Below the pieces are notes generated by a model. It saw nothing but the letters and a program-made list of their open reading frames with translations, made no database searches and was not told the origin of the DNA. This document shows positions 36,711-46,059 of a stretch of 64,000 nucleotides of DNA, piece after piece (position 1 is the first letter of the stretch; each line of letters starts with the position of its first letter). Source of the DNA: Fontibacillus panacisegetis (GTDB lineage: Bacteria > Bacillota > Bacilli > Paenibacillales > Paenibacillaceae); the NCBI RefSeq assembly GCF_900102215.1, contig NZ_FNBG01000003.1, positions 142,397 to 206,396 on the forward strand, written 5' to 3'. The translations under genes and the position numbers were made by a program.

Positions 36711-37313
36711 TTACTGCTCCCCGACCTTAAATATACGATCACAAATTCGATTCAACAGACTCGTCTCATGGCTGACAACGATAACTCCGATATCCCTGTT
36801 TTTGCAGATGTTAAGAAACGAATGCCAAATTTTAGCTTGAGTAATCGCATCGAGCATGGTTGTCATTTCGTCAGCAATGATATATCTAGTGGCAGGATTC
36901 AGCGCACGAACTATGCAGAAGCGCTGCTTCTCACCACCGGACAGCTCGACAGGCCAGCGACTTAGCCATTCCTCCCGTATTTCAAAGGCATCGAGAATTT
37001 CCTGTGAGGGTGCATAGGATTCAGTCAAAACATCGCGCATGCGCCACTTGGGATTAATTGCTTTTTCCGGGTGCTGGTAGATCAATTGAACGGGGCGAAA
37101 AGTATGCCTCTCCATTACCTGATCATCCACCGTTACACGCCCTCTCTGAGGTGCAATGTACCCGGCCAAAATTCTGGAGAGCGTCGTTTTGCCGCAACCG
37201 CTATAGCCGGATAATCCCAGCACCTCGCCTGGAGCTACAGATATGTTCGTATCCTTCAATATCCAGCGGTCCTTGTGATAATAGTAACCCAGATTTTCCC
37301 CAATCAGAGACAT
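36711..37313 (-). CDS. cntF: Opine-metallophore ABC importer, ATPase CntF
   Basis: 200 residues, short for the Opp/Dpp/Nik ATPase group (usually about 250). Walker A GYSGCGKTT, signature LSGGEKQR, Walker B IIADEMTTMLD and H-loop VSHE are intact; the C-terminal substrate-type tail is missing. The start overlaps the cntD stop by 10 bp. Assignment to metallophore uptake and not peptide or nickel rests on the cntKLM genes 6 kb away and the matching Zur-type promoters. Confidence 0.8.
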   Translation of the reverse strand: MSLIGENLGYYYHKDRWILKDTNISVAPGEVLGLSGYSGCGKTTLSRILAGYIAPQRGRVTVDDQVMERHTFRPVQLIYQHPEKAINPKWRMRDVLTESYAPSQEILDAFEIREEWLSRWPVELSGGEKQRFCIVRALNPATRYIIADEMTTMLDAITQAKIWHSFLNICKNRDIGVIVVSHETSLLNRICDRIFKVGEQ

Positions 37314-38134
37314 GGTGCAACCACTGCCTTTCCCGTAACTTCCGTATCGAAATCATGCTGCGGTAAAGCTCTCCATAGCCTTTGGGTATATTCAGTTTTC
37401 AGCCGTTCACCATTGCCTTCAAAAGCCTCCGCCTCAGAGATTTCCACCGTAGTTCCGTCCTTGATGACAGCCACACGGTCCGCGATTTCAAGAGCCGACA
37501 TGATATCATGGGTAATCAGCATCACTCCCGCACCATCATCGGCAAATTGCTTAAGCTGCTTCAAGATTTCAGCAAGCGCCTCAGGATGGATTCCGGGCGT
37601 TGGCTCGTCAGCAATAACAAGCTTGACGCCTTCCCTTACACTGGTTGCAAACAGCACCCTGCGCAGCATCCCGCCTGACAGCTCATGTGGAAACAGCCGA
37701 CCATCGCTATTGTTCAAGCCATGTTGTGCAAAGAGCCGTTCCTGCTGTGCCTTTGCTGATTTCTTATTCAGGCCAATCTGAACCTGCTTTCCGACACGCA
37801 TAAGAGGATCAAGATAATTAACCGATTGTGGGATAAAGGAAATTTCGCGTCCCCTAAGCTGTCCCTTCCTTTTGTCGGTCAACTCTTCACCCCTATACAT
37901 GATGCTTCCGAGGCAGATGGCATTGCCAGGCAAAATGCCTAGCAACGCATGTGCCAATAGGCTTTTACCTGAACCGCTTGCACCTACCACGGCCACAATC
38001 TCACCTTCCGCAATGTCCACATGCATATCGTTGATCGGCCATATTACGCGCTTTTGCGTTCCCTTAACATATTGAGAGAAGCCAATCGACAGGTTTTCCA
38101 CCTGTAGTAACGTTTTTTTCTGTGTTGAACTCAA
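37304..38134 (-). CDS. cntD: Opine-metallophore ABC importer, ATPase CntD
   Basis: 276 residues of the OppD/NikD type. Walker A GASGSGKS, signature LSGGMLRR (variant), Walker B LVIADEPTPGI, H-loop ITHD. It pairs with CntF to energise the CntB/CntC channel. The start at 38134 lies 15 bp after the cntC stop. Second-to-last gene of the leftward cntABCDF operon. Confidence 0.82.
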   Translation of the reverse strand: MSSTQKKTLLQVENLSIGFSQYVKGTQKRVIWPINDMHVDIAEGEIVAVVGASGSGKSLLAHALLGILPGNAICLGSIMYRGEELTDKRKGQLRGREISFIPQSVNYLDPLMRVGKQVQIGLNKKSAKAQQERLFAQHGLNNSDGRLFPHELSGGMLRRVLFATSVREGVKLVIADEPTPGIHPEALAEILKQLKQFADDGAGVMLITHDIMSALEIADRVAVIKDGTTVEISEAEAFEGNGERLKTEYTQRLWRALPQHDFDTEVTGKAVVAPCL

Positions 38135-38148
38135 GCTGAATCCCCCTT

Positions 38149-39018
38149 CTATTCATTCGAGCTTGCTGGTTCCAGCAAAATACGGAGCTGCTCACCTATA
38201 CTGTCAAAACATTTAACGACAACTACTAACAGCAGACCCGGAAAAACAACCAGCCACCATTTTCCCGTTGAAATATGGCTCATCGCTTCAGACAATATAA
38301 TCCCGATCGCCGGAGTTTGCGGAGACAGCCCGAAGCCGAGAAAGGTTAGCGCCGCTTCATGCAAAATCACATGGGGAAACATGAGCAAAAACCCGATCAT
38401 AATTTGCGGAAAAATCGCTGGCATGATGTGCTTTCTTGCAATGTACCACGGAGATTTTCCATAGCTTCTGGATATTTGGATATATTCGGCGCTTTTGATT
38501 TGAAGCACTTCAGAACGCACTACCCTTGCTAATGCTGTCCAATGAGTTAAAGAAATGCTCAATACGATACCATGAATACCTCCACCTGCGATAAAGCAAA
38601 TCAGAACCATAAATACAAGATGCGGCATACCAATAAATAAATCGATGATCCAGGAGATAACTGCATCCACCGCCTTACCAAACGTCGCCGCGCAAATCCC
38701 CATAACCGTTGCGATAATAACGCTGATCAAGGAGGCGAATGCCCCCACTGCCAATGACAGACGCAAACCCTTCATCGTTCGCGTCAGCATATCCCGTCCA
38801 AGCCAATCCGTTCCGAACAAATGTCCCAGACTTGGGGCAAGGTTTTTGTTCGTTGCATTCAAGCGAAGATGGTCATTGCTTAGCCAGAAGCTAAGTATCA
38901 GAATGATGAGCAAAAAACCGGAGGATATCGTTAGCCACAAGAGCATTTTTTTTCGGACATTAAATTCCCCGCCTACTTTCACTCCTTGGACTTCGATCTC
39001 CTCTTGTATACTCAGCAT
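38149..39018 (-). CDS. cntC: Opine-metallophore ABC importer, permease CntC
   Basis: 289 residues, DppC/NikC type: a long N-terminal tail, one membrane helix (KMLLWLTISSGFLLIILILS), then five more, with the family motif GTDWLGRDMLTRTMKGLRLS and the coupling loop QISRSYGKSPWYIARKHIMP. The start at 39018 follows AAGGGGGTGGTTTAGT. It abuts the cntB stop (39020). Forms the channel with CntB. Confidence 0.85.
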   Translation of the reverse strand: MLSIQEEIEVQGVKVGGEFNVRKKMLLWLTISSGFLLIILILSFWLSNDHLRLNATNKNLAPSLGHLFGTDWLGRDMLTRTMKGLRLSLAVGAFASLISVIIATVMGICAATFGKAVDAVISWIIDLFIGMPHLVFMVLICFIAGGGIHGIVLSISLTHWTALARVVRSEVLQIKSAEYIQISRSYGKSPWYIARKHIMPAIFPQIMIGFLLMFPHVILHEAALTFLGFGLSPQTPAIGIILSEAMSHISTGKWWLVVFPGLLLVVVVKCFDSIGEQLRILLEPASSNE

Positions 39019-39019
39019 A

Positions 39020-39994
39020 CTAAACCACCCCCTTCGTTCGTGGATCAACGATTCTGTTCAACATATCAGCAATCAGATTGCCTGCAAATACAAACAAGGA
39101 GCTGATCAGAATAATGCCTACCATTAAGGGAAGATCACCTTTTAAACCGGCAGTCGTCAAGGTGCTGCCAAGCCCCGGATAAGCAAACACCTGCTCCGCC
39201 AGCATAGAGCCTCCGAACAGCTCGCCAAAATAAGCAAATTGCAGGGATATGGCAGGAATGATGGAGTTACGAAAGCCGTGGTTTTTGAAAATTTGCCATC
39301 GGCTTTCGCCCCTCGCCATAGCAAAGGTAACGTACTCCGTGTTCAGGATATCGATCATTTTCTCGCGCGTATGCATCGCCACATTGGCAACGCCCAGAAT
39401 GCTTAAAGTCAGAGCTGGCAGCACAAAATGATGAATCCGGTCAATGAAACGCACTTCGCTTTCCAGCATTCCAGCCGGAACCGCCAAGCCTACGGGGAAC
39501 CACTTAAGCCAGACGGCAAACACGATTAACAGTATAAGCCCCATCCAGAAAATAGGGGTGGATACCAGCGTATAGCTGTACCATTTAATGATTTTATCTA
39601 TTTTTTTACCCCGATTCATAGCAGCGGTCATCCCTAGCAAATACCCGAAAACCCCTGATAAAATCCACGCAGTGCCCATTAACGCCAATGAGGTCAAGAA
39701 TCGACTCTGGATAATATCAATGACCGGACTCCGATACAGCTTAGAGATGCCAAAGTTGCCCTCCAGCATCGCCCCTGCCCAGAACAAGTATTGCTCTACC
39801 GGGCTTTTATCCACGCCCCAATACTCTTTAAATTTCTCAATTTGCTCCGGCGATGCCGAGCTGTCTCCGCCGATGTATGCGTTAACCGGATCAAGGGGGG
39901 ACAGATGAATCAACGAAAAAGTCAGGACAGATAACCCGAATAACAGCGTTACTACACGAATCAGGCGGACCACTATGCTTTTCATTACGATCAT
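39020..39994 (-). CDS. cntB: Opine-metallophore ABC importer, permease CntB
   Basis: About 324 residues, DppB/NikB type, six membrane segments (VVRLIRVVTLLFGLSVLTFS first), extracytoplasmic motif DPVNAYIGGDSSASPEQIEK, and the C-terminal GGSMLAEQVFAYPGLGSTL. The start is probably the ATG at 39994, whose last bases overlap the cntA stop (ATGA), although ATG 39985 is also possible. Second gene of the importer operon. Confidence 0.85.
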   Translation of the reverse strand: MIVMKSIVVRLIRVVTLLFGLSVLTFSLIHLSPLDPVNAYIGGDSSASPEQIEKFKEYWGVDKSPVEQYLFWAGAMLEGNFGISKLYRSPVIDIIQSRFLTSLALMGTAWILSGVFGYLLGMTAAMNRGKKIDKIIKWYSYTLVSTPIFWMGLILLIVFAVWLKWFPVGLAVPAGMLESEVRFIDRIHHFVLPALTLSILGVANVAMHTREKMIDILNTEYVTFAMARGESRWQIFKNHGFRNSIIPAISLQFAYFGELFGGSMLAEQVFAYPGLGSTLTTAGLKGDLPLMVGIILISSLFVFAGNLIADMLNRIVDPRTKGVV

Positions 39995-41655
39995 TTGCCC
40001 CAAGTCCATTCTGTAACATTGCCAAACAAAGCCCATTCATGACCGTGGGAGTGAATCGGCTGCTTGCCGAGATCCAGCTTCTCATTAGCCAGGTACAAAT
40101 GGTCTACACGCACCAGCCAAACAATCGGCGCATCTCCAATTCCGCTAAATCCGGTTGTTCCATCCCACTGAGCAAGCTTCCAGTACTTGTTTGACTCCTC
40201 CTGAGTAGGTGCGGTTAACGCCTTGTCCAGATACTCATCGACCTTGGGATTGCGATAATATGACATATTGTTGATGCCCTGATCGAACACCTTGGAGGAA
40301 TTCATTGTGTATAGCTGATGTGGGTGATGTCTCCCCCCTCCCCAAGCCACTGCGGCGGTCTTGCCTTTCACATAAATATCATCCCAGGTCGTACCCACCG
40401 TGTTCATCTTGATGCCGAATTCAGCGGCCTGATCTGCTACAGCTAATGAAAGGTCACTGCGAAGCTGGTCACTTGAGCTAAAATAAAGGGTAAACTCAGC
40501 TTTGCGACCGTCTTTTTCTACAATTCCGTCCTTGTTCGTATCCACCCAGCCCCCATCAGCAAGTATCTTTTTGGCAGCTTCGACATCACCATCCTCAGTA
40601 ACGGTCTCTTCGTTAAACCACGGCATATTGTCACAAAGACAATACGCCTTCTGCCCGTAACCGTTCAATGCGACATCAAGAAGCTCCTGACGGTTAAGAC
40701 CAACATTCAGAGACTGACGTATTGCGAGATCGCTGGTCACATCATTGCCGTACTCCACCTCTTTGCCATTAGTCAGACCTTTGCCGCCGCTCGGTTGTGT
40801 AGGCAGCATAATTCCACGGGAGTCAATGCTCTCATATATGCGAAGTGTCATCCCCTCCACCTGCTGCTCCGCGAATGTCGGAGGAACATAGACGATGTCG
40901 GCCTCACCAGCCTTTGCAGCAGCCAATGCGGCGTCCTCTTCATACAGCAGAAAAGTCAGCTTTTTGAATTGGGGCTCTGTCCCGTACCAGTAAGGATTGT
41001 ATTCCATAATAACCTGCTGCCCATCATCGTATTGAACAATCTTATACGGTCCTGAACCAATCGGATTCTGTGAATAATGGTCATCGTAATGAGCCTTCGG
41101 AACAATCCCGATCTCAGTGAGCTGGCTTACAAAGGTGGAACGCGGCTCGTTAAGTGTAATGACAACGGTGTGGTTATCAGTAGCTTCAATCGATTTCACA
41201 AACGACAAATCGAATTTAATACCGTCCTCTTTAAGCATTTCATATGTAAACTTTACATCTCCCGCGGTAACCTGCTCCCCGTTGGAGAATTTAGCATCCT
41301 CGCGTAATGGGAAGGTCCACGTCAGCGCATCCTCGCTAATCGTATAGGATTTGGCAAGATCCCCGATAAAGTTAAGCTCTGGGTCAATCGTAAGCAACGA
41401 GCTATGCGTCAGACGAATTTGTGTCATTCCCCAGCCTTTCTTCGGATCAAACTGCCCTCCGTCCATTTTTCCTACTGCAAGCACCAATTCCTCTTTATCC
41501 GTTTGCGAATTTATTGCACTAGATGCATCATGATTTGCTGTCAATTCAGATGAACCAGACTCACAGCCTGTCAATAACAAAAACACCGAAAATGCGCTTA
41601 GAAAATACGATAAAGCCCTCTTTCTTGCTAACCATCTTCTATTTGATGCTCTCAT
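39991..41655 (-). CDS. cntA: Opine-metallophore-binding lipoprotein CntA
   Basis: 554 residues, family 5 (Opp/Nik-type) solute-binding protein. The lipoprotein signal ends FLLLTGCESGSS. Family landmarks include FPLREDAKFSNGEQVTAGDV and PIGSGPYKIVQYDDGQQ. S. aureus CntA binds metal–staphylopine through residues that include Arg and Trp; several late Trp/His residues (AWGGGRHHPHQLYTMNS) are candidates here. GGAGGTATCTC precedes the ATG. It is the first gene after the Zur-type promoter at 41687–41744. Confidence 0.85.
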   Translation of the reverse strand: MRASNRRWLARKRALSYFLSAFSVFLLLTGCESGSSELTANHDASSAINSQTDKEELVLAVGKMDGGQFDPKKGWGMTQIRLTHSSLLTIDPELNFIGDLAKSYTISEDALTWTFPLREDAKFSNGEQVTAGDVKFTYEMLKEDGIKFDLSFVKSIEATDNHTVVITLNEPRSTFVSQLTEIGIVPKAHYDDHYSQNPIGSGPYKIVQYDDGQQVIMEYNPYWYGTEPQFKKLTFLLYEEDAALAAAKAGEADIVYVPPTFAEQQVEGMTLRIYESIDSRGIMLPTQPSGGKGLTNGKEVEYGNDVTSDLAIRQSLNVGLNRQELLDVALNGYGQKAYCLCDNMPWFNEETVTEDGDVEAAKKILADGGWVDTNKDGIVEKDGRKAEFTLYFSSSDQLRSDLSLAVADQAAEFGIKMNTVGTTWDDIYVKGKTAAVAWGGGRHHPHQLYTMNSSKVFDQGINNMSYYRNPKVDEYLDKALTAPTQEESNKYWKLAQWDGTTGFSGIGDAPIVWLVRVDHLYLANEKLDLGKQPIHSHGHEWALFGNVTEWTWGK

Positions 41656-41686
41656 GAGATACCTCCACAGTATGGTTGTTTATTAA

Positions 41687-41744
41687 TAATAATCATTACT
41701 ATTAATATCGTGTTAATTGTAATTATTACGATTAAAATTGTCAA
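41687..41744 (-). promoter_or_regulatory. cntA promoter with Zur-type box (and second Zur/Fur-like box)
   Basis: Minus strand: TTGACA (41739–41744), 17-bp spacer, TACAAT (41716–41721). The spacer and −10 are covered by TAATCGTAATAATTACAATTA, close to the Bacillus Zur consensus TCGTAATNATTACGA. A second, weaker dyad TAGTAAT–G–ATTATTA (41687–41701) lies downstream and could bind Zur or Fur. Zinc-bound repressor here would block polymerase. Confidence 0.8.
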
Positions 41745-41881
41745 TAATTTCTTCTTCTTTATATGGAATCACAATGTAAAAGAGCTTTTCACTAATAGAC
41801 GAACAACCAAAATTATCGTATAATAACATTGTTATATAACATCGTTATATAACGTAATCACAAGGAAATGGGGGATCATTA

Positions 41882-42403
41882 ATGCCACCAAAAGCAAAGG
41901 TGTCCCGTGAAGAAATACTTGATAAAGCCTTTGAGCTTACGAGGAAAAACGGTTACGAGAATTTGACGGCCCGATTACTAGCGAAGGAGCTCAATTGTTC
42001 TACACAACCCATATTTCATATCTTTGAAAATATGAATCATCTTAAAGCGGCTTTATATGATAATGTCCGCCTTTATTTCTCAGAGGTAATGAATACGCCA
42101 TCTACAGATCCTGATATTCCACTGTTTCTAAGTATGGGGTTAAGCTATCTGGAATTGGCGCAAACAGAAAAACATCTGTTTCGATTGTTATGTATGTCGG
42201 ATTCTTTTCAGCTGGATAGCTTGTATGAATTGGCTGGTAAAGACATACCTTCTTTGGATTCCAAAGTAATTACAAAAATGTGGATTTTCACACATGGGAT
42301 CGCTTCTATTCTAGCCACAAATACGACCGTACTACCGAAGACCGAAATTCGTGAGTTGCTTATCGAAGTTTTTCAAGATTTCTATCACGGTAAACCAGAT
42401 TAA
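41882..42403 (+). CDS. TetR-family transcriptional regulator
   Basis: 173 residues. N-terminal helix-turn-helix (REEILDKAFELTRKNGYENL, ARLLAKELNCSTQPIFHIFE) and a helical ligand domain. It is divergent from cntA, sharing a 226-bp intergenic region, and lies 24 bp before the acyltransferase-like gene, with which it forms an operon. GGGGGATCATTA precedes the ATG. Target genes are not evident. Confidence 0.85.
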   Translation: MPPKAKVSREEILDKAFELTRKNGYENLTARLLAKELNCSTQPIFHIFENMNHLKAALYDNVRLYFSEVMNTPSTDPDIPLFLSMGLSYLELAQTEKHLFRLLCMSDSFQLDSLYELAGKDIPSLDSKVITKMWIFTHGIASILATNTTVLPKTEIRELLIEVFQDFYHGKPD

Positions 42404-42427
42404 TTCTTTGAAAGAGGTGTAAGTATA

Positions 42428-43696
42428 ATGGACGTTAAAATTAGTAAGGAACGCACACATTTGTTTTCACCTAACATCAACATCGGGGTGATGGTTCAAA
42501 TTACGGGTGATGTAGAGCTGAATCTACTTGAATCTGCCATCTCTCGAGCTGTATCCAACAATGAAATTTTGAAATGCAAAATTCGAATTGCTGATGATGG
42601 AGACGCTTATTATTCCGTACAAGCAAAACCATGTTATTCCTTCAGCGTTACTAATCTGGAATGGCAAGAAATAATCAAGCAGCAAGAACGCATTCCTTTT
42701 CAATTAAAGCAAGGTGAACTTATCCGTTTTTTCGCAATACCTCAGGACAACTTCGTTCGATTAGTCATTGTAGCTCACCACCTTGCGGGTGACGGACTGT
42801 CCATTTCGTACTTGCTAGAAGATATTATGAATGCACTTGCGGGTAATCCTCTTACATACAAGCCATTACAGCTCTGGTCAACGGAAAACAAGGATGAGTA
42901 CGGCAAGTTAAATCCCTTTTTGAGAATTATGATGTCAAGACTAAACAAAAAGTGGAATAAGTCGGGGAAGGTCTTTTCTTTCGAGGATTATGAATGGATG
43001 TTTCACACCTATTGGACAGAACGAGAAGCGGCTATTTTTACTCAAAACATACGTAAGGGTGATCTCACTAAACTGCAAGAGTTGTCTAAAGCCAATTCCG
43101 TCACACTGAATACCACGATTTCAACCGCATTTATTAAGGCTGCCAAAGAAAAATCAGATGTAGGTATGGCAGTTAGCATACGTCCTGAAGGCTATTCTGG
43201 CATGGGAAATTATGCTAGTGGAATCTCGATACAATACACTTATGATCACGCAAAGAATTTCTGGGAAAATGCACAAGTGGTACACAGCCTTATTTACGAT
43301 AAATTGAATAACAATGCTAAAAAATATTTCTTATTACAGTTCATGAGTGGGCTGGCCCCCACCTTGATTGACGCAGCCTACTTCGCTGCCTTTGATGGAT
43401 ATTCGAATAAAGCAGCAAAGACGATGCAAAAAATGTTCGGCTATAACGGAAATCCTAAAGCAATTAGCCTTACCAATTTGACCAAACTCAATATTCCTGC
43501 TCAGTATGGAAAATACGCTCTATCTGATTTTACAATGGTTCCACCACTTGTACCCAATGGCAAACGTGTCATAGGAATAGCTACATTGGAAGAAACACTA
43601 ACCATCTCTATGCGCGTAGAAAAGAATACGATCACTCCATCTGAAAAGGTATTCTTCGAAAATGCTATACAGGAACTCATGCCATATCAATCTTAA
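42428..43696 (+). CDS. Condensation-domain/alcohol-acetyltransferase-like protein
   Basis: 422 residues with the HHxxxDG catalytic signature as H117-H-L-A-G-D-G123 (VIVAHHLAGDGLSISYLLED), the hallmark of NRPS condensation, AATase and wax-ester-synthase folds. It is stand-alone: no adenylation or carrier domains. It could acylate or esterify a small molecule. It sits between the cnt importer and biosynthesis operons, but it is transcribed with the TetR gene, without a Zur box. AGAGGTGTAAGTATA precedes the ATG. Confidence 0.75.
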   Translation: MDVKISKERTHLFSPNINIGVMVQITGDVELNLLESAISRAVSNNEILKCKIRIADDGDAYYSVQAKPCYSFSVTNLEWQEIIKQQERIPFQLKQGELIRFFAIPQDNFVRLVIVAHHLAGDGLSISYLLEDIMNALAGNPLTYKPLQLWSTENKDEYGKLNPFLRIMMSRLNKKWNKSGKVFSFEDYEWMFHTYWTEREAAIFTQNIRKGDLTKLQELSKANSVTLNTTISTAFIKAAKEKSDVGMAVSIRPEGYSGMGNYASGISIQYTYDHAKNFWENAQVVHSLIYDKLNNNAKKYFLLQFMSGLAPTLIDAAYFAAFDGYSNKAAKTMQKMFGYNGNPKAISLTNLTKLNIPAQYGKYALSDFTMVPPLVPNGKRVIGIATLEETLTISMRVEKNTITPSEKVFFENAIQELMPYQS

Positions 43697-43841
43697 TTAC
43701 CTTAATGCTCTCTGTTTAAGTCCAGATATAAACATAACCAAAATTGCGAATTTTGAATGCTTCAAACTGAGGCGGTATGTTATAACCCATCCATATGGGA
43801 CCTGTGAAAAAAACAGCCCAATTCCATTTGGATTTTTTCGG

Positions 43842-43891
43842 AAAGGCCCTAACCTTAGATAGCAAGTCTATCATAGGTCAGGGCTTCTTTT
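43842..43891 (+). terminator. Terminator after the acyltransferase-like gene
   Basis: GCCCTAACCT...AGGTCAGGGC outer stem and GATAG/CTATC inner stem, followed by TTCTTTT. It also separates this unit from the convergent exporter gene ending at 43927. Confidence 0.75.
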
Positions 43892-43926
43892 AATGCTCTT
43901 TGCATGATTTATGCAACTATCGTTTA

Positions 43927-44787
43927 TCAATCTTTTTTTCTCACTTTAGTTATAGCAATACATCCACCTACAATCAGAATCATGCCTATGATCGAGAACG
44001 CATCAGGTATTTCCAGCCAAAAGGCAAAGCCCCACAACGCATTAAACGCAATTCCGATGTATCGCACGATTTCGACGACCACCGCATTTTCATGAGTAAA
44101 AGCCTTAGTTAAAAATACTTGTGCCAGCAAGGAAATGACTCCGATACAGATCAGATATAACCACTCTTCAGCACTCGGTATTACAAATTTGCTCCACATG
44201 AGAGGAATGGATATCAATGTTGCCGTGACCATGAAATAAAATATAATTTCGTATGTGTGATGCTTTTGACCTAAATACCTTATGCATATCCCCGCTCCAG
44301 CAGAAAACAAAGCAGCCAAAATCCCCAGTAAAGCAACGATCGAATAAGTAGAATATCCGAATGGCTTTATAGTAAACATGACTCCGGCAACAACACTCGG
44401 CATGATGAAATAAACTTTAGGCGGAATCTTCTCCTTCAGGAAAAGCCTGGACAGCAGAATCGTGAAAATAAGCGATGTATTGATAAGAATAATGGCATCC
44501 ACCAAAGGCATATGAGCGATCGTGTAAAAATAAAAAATCATGTATAATGCTCCGCAGCAGCCCCGTAAAACCAGCATCGGAATGCCCGCTTTTGAAAACG
44601 GCACCTTATCTTTTTTCATAAAATACACAATCATCATCGTTCCTATCAAGCTACGGAAGAACACAATCTCATTAGAAGGAATCGATGCTGCTGTTGCTTT
44701 CACGAATGCGTTCATGATGCTGAAAATGAAGCTGGACGCAATCGCATACAATATCCCGCTGATGGCTGGATGATGGTTAATCTTCAT
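43927..44787 (-). CDS. EamA/DMT-family exporter, likely metallophore export (CntI-like)
   Basis: 286 residues with ten membrane segments in two EamA repeats (ISGILYAIASSFIFSIMNAF first; SIVALLGILAALFSAGAGIC starting the second). The ATG overlaps the end of cntM by 11 bp, so it is co-translated with the biosynthesis genes. P. aeruginosa exports pseudopaline with an EamA protein (CntI), while staphylococci use an MFS protein (CntE), so this operon follows the Pseudomonas choice. Confidence 0.82.
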   Translation of the reverse strand: MKINHHPAISGILYAIASSFIFSIMNAFVKATAASIPSNEIVFFRSLIGTMMIVYFMKKDKVPFSKAGIPMLVLRGCCGALYMIFYFYTIAHMPLVDAIILINTSLIFTILLSRLFLKEKIPPKVYFIMPSVVAGVMFTIKPFGYSTYSIVALLGILAALFSAGAGICIRYLGQKHHTYEIIFYFMVTATLISIPLMWSKFVIPSAEEWLYLICIGVISLLAQVFLTKAFTHENAVVVEIVRYIGIAFNALWGFAFWLEIPDAFSIIGMILIVGGCIAITKVRKKD

Positions 44788-46057
44788 AGCAAACGAATGT
44801 CAACTCTTCATCGAGGCTTTTCAGCGCAAAATCATCTGATAACAAGGAGTCCCGATGCATCAGCGCAAACAAGCTCAACTTTTGCTCATAGAGATTGATC
44901 ATTTTATCTATAGTAGGTGTCCCCAATGCTTGATTACGCGCTAAACCTTGTAATATTTTCAGCCTGTAATAATCTTCATTTGGCACTCTTGGCACACACC
45001 AATAACCTGCCTCATTTTGATATACCTTCTGGATAGGGACAGCCGAGAAATCAAAATACCTGCCATTTGCATCCGGAGTCGAGAATGGATCAATTAATAG
45101 AGAAGCATAACGGATATACAACAAATACTCTTGCTTGATCGCAGAAAATGAGGTGAAATTCTCAATATCTTCTCGTGATAAGCTCTCTGTCCTTACTGGA
45201 TAATTATCATCATTCATAAATTGAAGCAGATTAAATTGCTCTACATTAAAGCCATTTAATATCCCTGTGATTTCCTCCCACTGCATGAGCAGATCGTGTA
45301 TAACATACTGAGTGATCGGTCCTTCCGGGTAAAACTTGTACGCATACTTTAAGGTCCCGTCTTCTCCAAATATATAGTTTAATGCGTATTCGTTCATAAA
45401 TATCGGCGAATGTACATAAATGGAGATATTTCGGCTCTCCGCTACAAAGGGATCTCTCGTTAATTCAGCGGCAATCCCCAATGTACGAAGCCAATCTATC
45501 AGCTGCCGGGCAGCATCGGAGTTTTTACTTGTTGAGCCCAAGTAGATTTTCTTTTTCACACCTTTGGTCAATACTTCAATCGCCGAGTTTTTCCCCTTGG
45601 TCGCTGCATAATACGTTGACAGGCTAACAATTTCAGCATTACAACCGGATTGCTGCAAAAAATGGCTGACTATCCGATGTGAACCAATGGTTGGCGATAC
45701 AAGGACAATGCATTTTACACACCTCAATATCCCGATATCCATTTGCTTCAACACACTGATATAAGCGTCGTTCGTAACGGATAAGATCATCGTATCCCAC
45801 TCCCCGTTAACCGCATCATAGCCAACAAAGGCATGGTTTATAACGCATTCACCCGACAACAAATGATGCTCCTTGTTCTGCACATGGGCACACAATTTAT
45901 GGTTGTTTTCAAACAGCTCTTCAAAAAATGCTTGTGATCGCGCTGAAATTCTGCCTGCTATTCCTACACTACATTCCAGATTATTTTTCAGGTTAACCGC
46001 AATTTGTATCGCCGCTGAGCCTGTGCCCAATATAAGGACTTTCTCCAGAATTTTCAC
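44777..46057 (-). CDS. cntM: Staphylopine/bacillopaline-type opine dehydrogenase CntM
   Basis: 426 residues. CntM condenses the CntL product with an alpha-keto acid and reduces the imine with NAD(P)H. The Rossmann motif is VLILGTGSAAIQIAV. The motif STYYAATK (149–154) has Ala at the position where, as I recall, S. aureus CntM has Asp (pyruvate) and P. aeruginosa has Gly (alpha-ketoglutarate); Paenibacillus mucilaginosus has Ala. This predicts alpha-ketoglutarate and a bacillopaline-like product. GTG start with AGGAGGCTTAGTC upstream; it follows cntL by 2 bp. Confidence 0.85.
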   Translation of the reverse strand: MKILEKVLILGTGSAAIQIAVNLKNNLECSVGIAGRISARSQAFFEELFENNHKLCAHVQNKEHHLLSGECVINHAFVGYDAVNGEWDTMILSVTNDAYISVLKQMDIGILRCVKCIVLVSPTIGSHRIVSHFLQQSGCNAEIVSLSTYYAATKGKNSAIEVLTKGVKKKIYLGSTSKNSDAARQLIDWLRTLGIAAELTRDPFVAESRNISIYVHSPIFMNEYALNYIFGEDGTLKYAYKFYPEGPITQYVIHDLLMQWEEITGILNGFNVEQFNLLQFMNDDNYPVRTESLSREDIENFTSFSAIKQEYLLYIRYASLLIDPFSTPDANGRYFDFSAVPIQKVYQNEAGYWCVPRVPNEDYYRLKILQGLARNQALGTPTIDKMINLYEQKLSLFALMHRDSLLSDDFALKSLDEELTFVCYED

Positions 46058-46059
46058 GA

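Noticed and set aside
36711..41655. Nickel or dipeptide importer (NikABCDE/DppABCDF)
   Set aside because: Family similarity fits, but the linked cntKLM genes and the shared Zur-type promoter make a metallophore importer more likely.
41687..41735. Fur box as the main control of cntA
   Set aside because: The site over the −10 matches the Zur pattern (TCGTAAT-N-ATTACGA) better than the Fur pattern; only the secondary dyad at 41687–41701 is Fur-like.
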